A stretch of 6,644 bases of DNA from Chloroflexota bacterium (GTDB lineage: Bacteria; Chloroflexota; Limnocylindria; QHBO01). Both the position numbers and the translations under genes were made by a program. The stretch is taken from positions 1-6,644 of the forward strand of contig VBGQ01000024.1 in assembly GCA_005882055.1 (NCBI GenBank), written 5' to 3'. The notes under the pieces are model-generated. The model was given only the letters and a program-made list of their open reading frames with translations, was not told the origin of the DNA and did not search any database. Below, one piece after another: positions 5,247 through 6,644 of this stretch; position 1 is the stretch's first letter; every line of letters starts with the position of its first letter.

Positions 5247-6251
5247 TCACGTCTCCGTGGGCCGCAGCACCGCGGCACCGGCCCCGATGATCCCCGTCTC
5301 CAGGTCGCCCAACGCGCGTGCCGCATCACCCAGTGGATACGGGATTGGGTTGGTCCGGATCCCGATCTCCGCGGCCAGAGCAAGGAACTCGCGAGCGTCC
5401 TGCCTCGTGACATTGGCGACCGACGTGATCGAGCGCTCCCACCACAGGTCGTCGTAGTTGAATGCCGGGATCTGGTCCAGGTGGATGGCGTTTATCGCCA
5501 CGGTTCCGCCACGATCGAGAGCCTGCAACGCGGCGATCACTACCGAGCCGACCGGAGCGAAGGTCACCGCGGCGTCGAGCGGCACCGGCGGGCGTTCCGT
5601 GGAGCCGCCCGCCCAGCTCGCGCCCATCTCGAGCGCCCGCTCCCGATCGCGTTCAGCGCGCGTGGCGACGTACACCTCGCAGCCCCAATGCCGAGCGACC
5701 TGGATCGCCAGCGAGGCGGATGCCCCAAAGCCGTACAGGCCCAGCCTTCCGCCGGGCTGGATGCCGGACCGGTGCAGGGCGCGATACCCGATCACGCCGC
5801 CGCACAGCAACGGGGCGACATCCTCCGGGTCGCCATCCGGGAGCCGTACCGCAAAGTCCGCGCGGACGGTCATCCGCGTCGCATAGCCGCCGTCGACGTC
5901 CCAGCCAGTGAAGCGCGCCTCGGGGCACAGGTTCTCGCGCCCGGCGCGGCACGCGTCGCACGTATCACACGACGATGCCAGCCAGAACGCCCCCGCGGAG
6001 TCGCCAACCGACCAGTCCTCGACGCCGTTGCCGACCTGCGCGACGCGGCCCACGACCTGGTGGCCGGGAATGACGGGCAGGCGATGTGACGCAAGGTCGC
6101 CTCGCACCAGCTGCAGGTCGGTTCGGCACGCCGCGCAGGCGACGACGTCCAGCACCAGCTCGCCTGGGCCGGCGCGAAGATCATCGAGGTCGCGCGCGAC
6201 GAGCGGCGGCGGGCCATGGGCGGCCGGATGCTCGAGGACCATGACGCGCAT
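5247..6251 (-). CDS. Zinc-dependent alcohol dehydrogenase family protein (medium-chain)
   Basis: 334 residues, a normal length for a cytosolic medium-chain dehydrogenase that interconverts alcohols and aldehydes with NAD(P). The GroES-like N-terminal domain carries catalytic-zinc ligands C42 (ACRTD), H64 (IPGHQ) and C150 (APLLCGGVIGYRAL). The structural-zinc cysteines C95, C98, C101 and C109 are all present in CDTCDACRAGRENLC. The Rossmann domain has GLYGFGASASLAIQVARHWG (171-190). The segment ARFTGWDVDGGYA (112-124) and the C-terminal SVANVTRQDAREFLALA (277-293) are typical of one zinc-alcohol-dehydrogenase subfamily in which GHQ replaces the usual GHE, so the Gln is not a defect. The frame is open to an ATG at 6527, but that would lie inside the permease gene. 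ATG 6251 starts directly at the expected MRVMVLEHP, with AGGG about seven bases upstream; ATG 6242 is an alternative. It follows the permease stop by 8 bp, so they form an operon. The substrate is unknown. Confidence 0.93.
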   Translation of the reverse strand: MRVMVLEHPAAHGPPPLVARDLDDLRAGPGELVLDVVACAACRTDLQLVRGDLASHRLPVIPGHQVVGRVAQVGNGVEDWSVGDSAGAFWLASSCDTCDACRAGRENLCPEARFTGWDVDGGYATRMTVRADFAVRLPDGDPEDVAPLLCGGVIGYRALHRSGIQPGGRLGLYGFGASASLAIQVARHWGCEVYVATRAERDRERALEMGASWAGGSTERPPVPLDAAVTFAPVGSVVIAALQALDRGGTVAINAIHLDQIPAFNYDDLWWERSITSVANVTRQDAREFLALAAEIGIRTNPIPYPLGDAARALGDLETGIIGAGAAVLRPTET

Positions 6252-6259
6252 CTCGCGCC

Positions 6260-6644
6260 CTAGCTGCCCTCGGCCTTCGGCGGGAGGTGATAGGGAACGT
6301 CCGCCACGATCGTGTTGCGGCGGCCAAAGAGCCGCAGCTTCAGCCGCAGGCTGGTCTGGTTGTGCAGCAGCTGCTCCCACCAGTGCCGCGGGACGAACTC
6401 GGAGAGCACGACCACGATCGGTCGCTTGGGATCCTGGGCCTGGAGCGCATCCATGTAGCGCAGGAGGGGACCGATGAGCGCGCGATACGGCGATTCGACC
6501 ACCACCAGCTCGGTGCTTCCCGCCCATTCTGGCCAGCGATCCTTCATCTCCGCGGCCTCCTTGGGGTCGTTGGTGATATGCACCGCGGTGGCGTTGCGGC
6601 TGATCGAGTTGGCGAATGCGATCGCCTGGCGCGCCGCGCGATCG
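6260..6644 (-). CDS. APC-superfamily amino-acid permease, C-terminal cytoplasmic tail (cut by window edge)
   Basis: 127 residues plus the stop are visible; the gene runs off the right edge. The transmembrane part is not in the window. The visible part resembles the long soluble C-terminal domain carried by a subgroup of APC permeases in Actinomycetota and Chloroflexota. It opens with RQAIAFANSISRNATAVHIT, then VVVESPYRALIGPLLRYMDA, QDPKRPIVVVLSEFVPRHWW followed by EQLLHNQTSLRLK, and NTIVADVPYHL near the end. The hallmark EFVPRHWWE-LLHNQ-LRLK block is intact. This domain has a UspA-like alpha/beta look (alternating hydrophobic strands and amphipathic helices); its regulatory role is inference. 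A GTG at 6583 is an internal valine, not the start. The alcohol dehydrogenase gene begins 8 bp after the stop, so both are probably made from one mRNA. Substrate not determinable. Confidence 0.85.
   Translation of the reverse strand, partial: DRAARQAIAFANSISRNATAVHITNDPKEAAEMKDRWPEWAGSTELVVVESPYRALIGPLLRYMDALQAQDPKRPIVVVLSEFVPRHWWEQLLHNQTSLRLKLRLFGRRNTIVADVPYHLPPKAEGS

Noticed and set aside
6054..6062. GHQ instead of GHE in the alcohol dehydrogenase as a sign of a dead enzyme
   Set aside because: The zinc-ligand His and all other zinc ligands are present, and this subfamily commonly has Gln at that place.
5462..6477. Several long plus-strand frames opposite the alcohol dehydrogenase and permease
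   Set aside because: Arg/Pro/Ala-rich antisense frames over two clearly recognised genes.
6252..6527. 92-codon N-terminal extension of the alcohol dehydrogenase (start at 6527)
   Set aside because: It would lie entirely within the permease gene in another frame. The enzyme fold begins at MRVMVLEHP, at 6251.

Overview
The window is about 6.6 kb of GC-rich bacterial DNA. GC-rich codon third positions, a mix of Shine-Dalgarno-led genes and one gene with no visible Shine-Dalgarno, and the protein families present suggest a soil or environmental Chloroflexota or Actinomycetota organism. I cannot fix the lineage from this sequence alone. Both ends cut through genes.

Left third (1-2564, minus strand): three genes run right to left. 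They are a YghZ-type aldo/keto reductase (1533-2564), a beta-hydroxyacid dehydrogenase-family NAD(P) oxidoreductase with a very strong Shine-Dalgarno (421-1314), and the N-terminal part of a VIT1/CCC1-family iron/manganese transporter (1-437). The transporter start codon lies inside the end of the dehydrogenase gene, so the last two are probably translationally coupled. The aldo/keto reductase is separated from them by 218 bp.

Middle (2565-3855): a non-coding divergent region contains a cluster of CTAG tetranucleotides and a 13-base string identical to a common cloning polylinker. It is followed by a small four-helix membrane protein of unknown function (2883-3278, plus). This gene looks leaderless and is less GC-rich than its neighbours. 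A 577-bp gene-free stretch follows. On its minus strand it carries what I read as the decayed C-terminal part of an IS110/IS1111-type transposase.

Right part (3856-6644): a plus-strand gene with an excellent Shine-Dalgarno encodes a 438-residue protein I do not recognise. It has a small charged N-terminal domain, one probable membrane helix and about 300 residues of Ala/Gly/Ser/Thr-rich, imperfectly repeated sequence. It is the most novel item in the window. It converges on a two-gene minus-strand unit: the C-terminal end of an APC-superfamily amino-acid permease (6260 to the right edge), then 8 bp later a zinc-dependent alcohol dehydrogenase (5247-6251). A perfect 15-bp hairpin with a 3-nt loop sits in the convergent gap and probably ends transcription from both sides.

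I see no rRNA, tRNA, CRISPR array or complete mobile element. The enzymes on the left (two oxidoreductases) and right (one dehydrogenase) are ordinary metabolic or detoxification functions, and nothing in the sequence ties them into one pathway.
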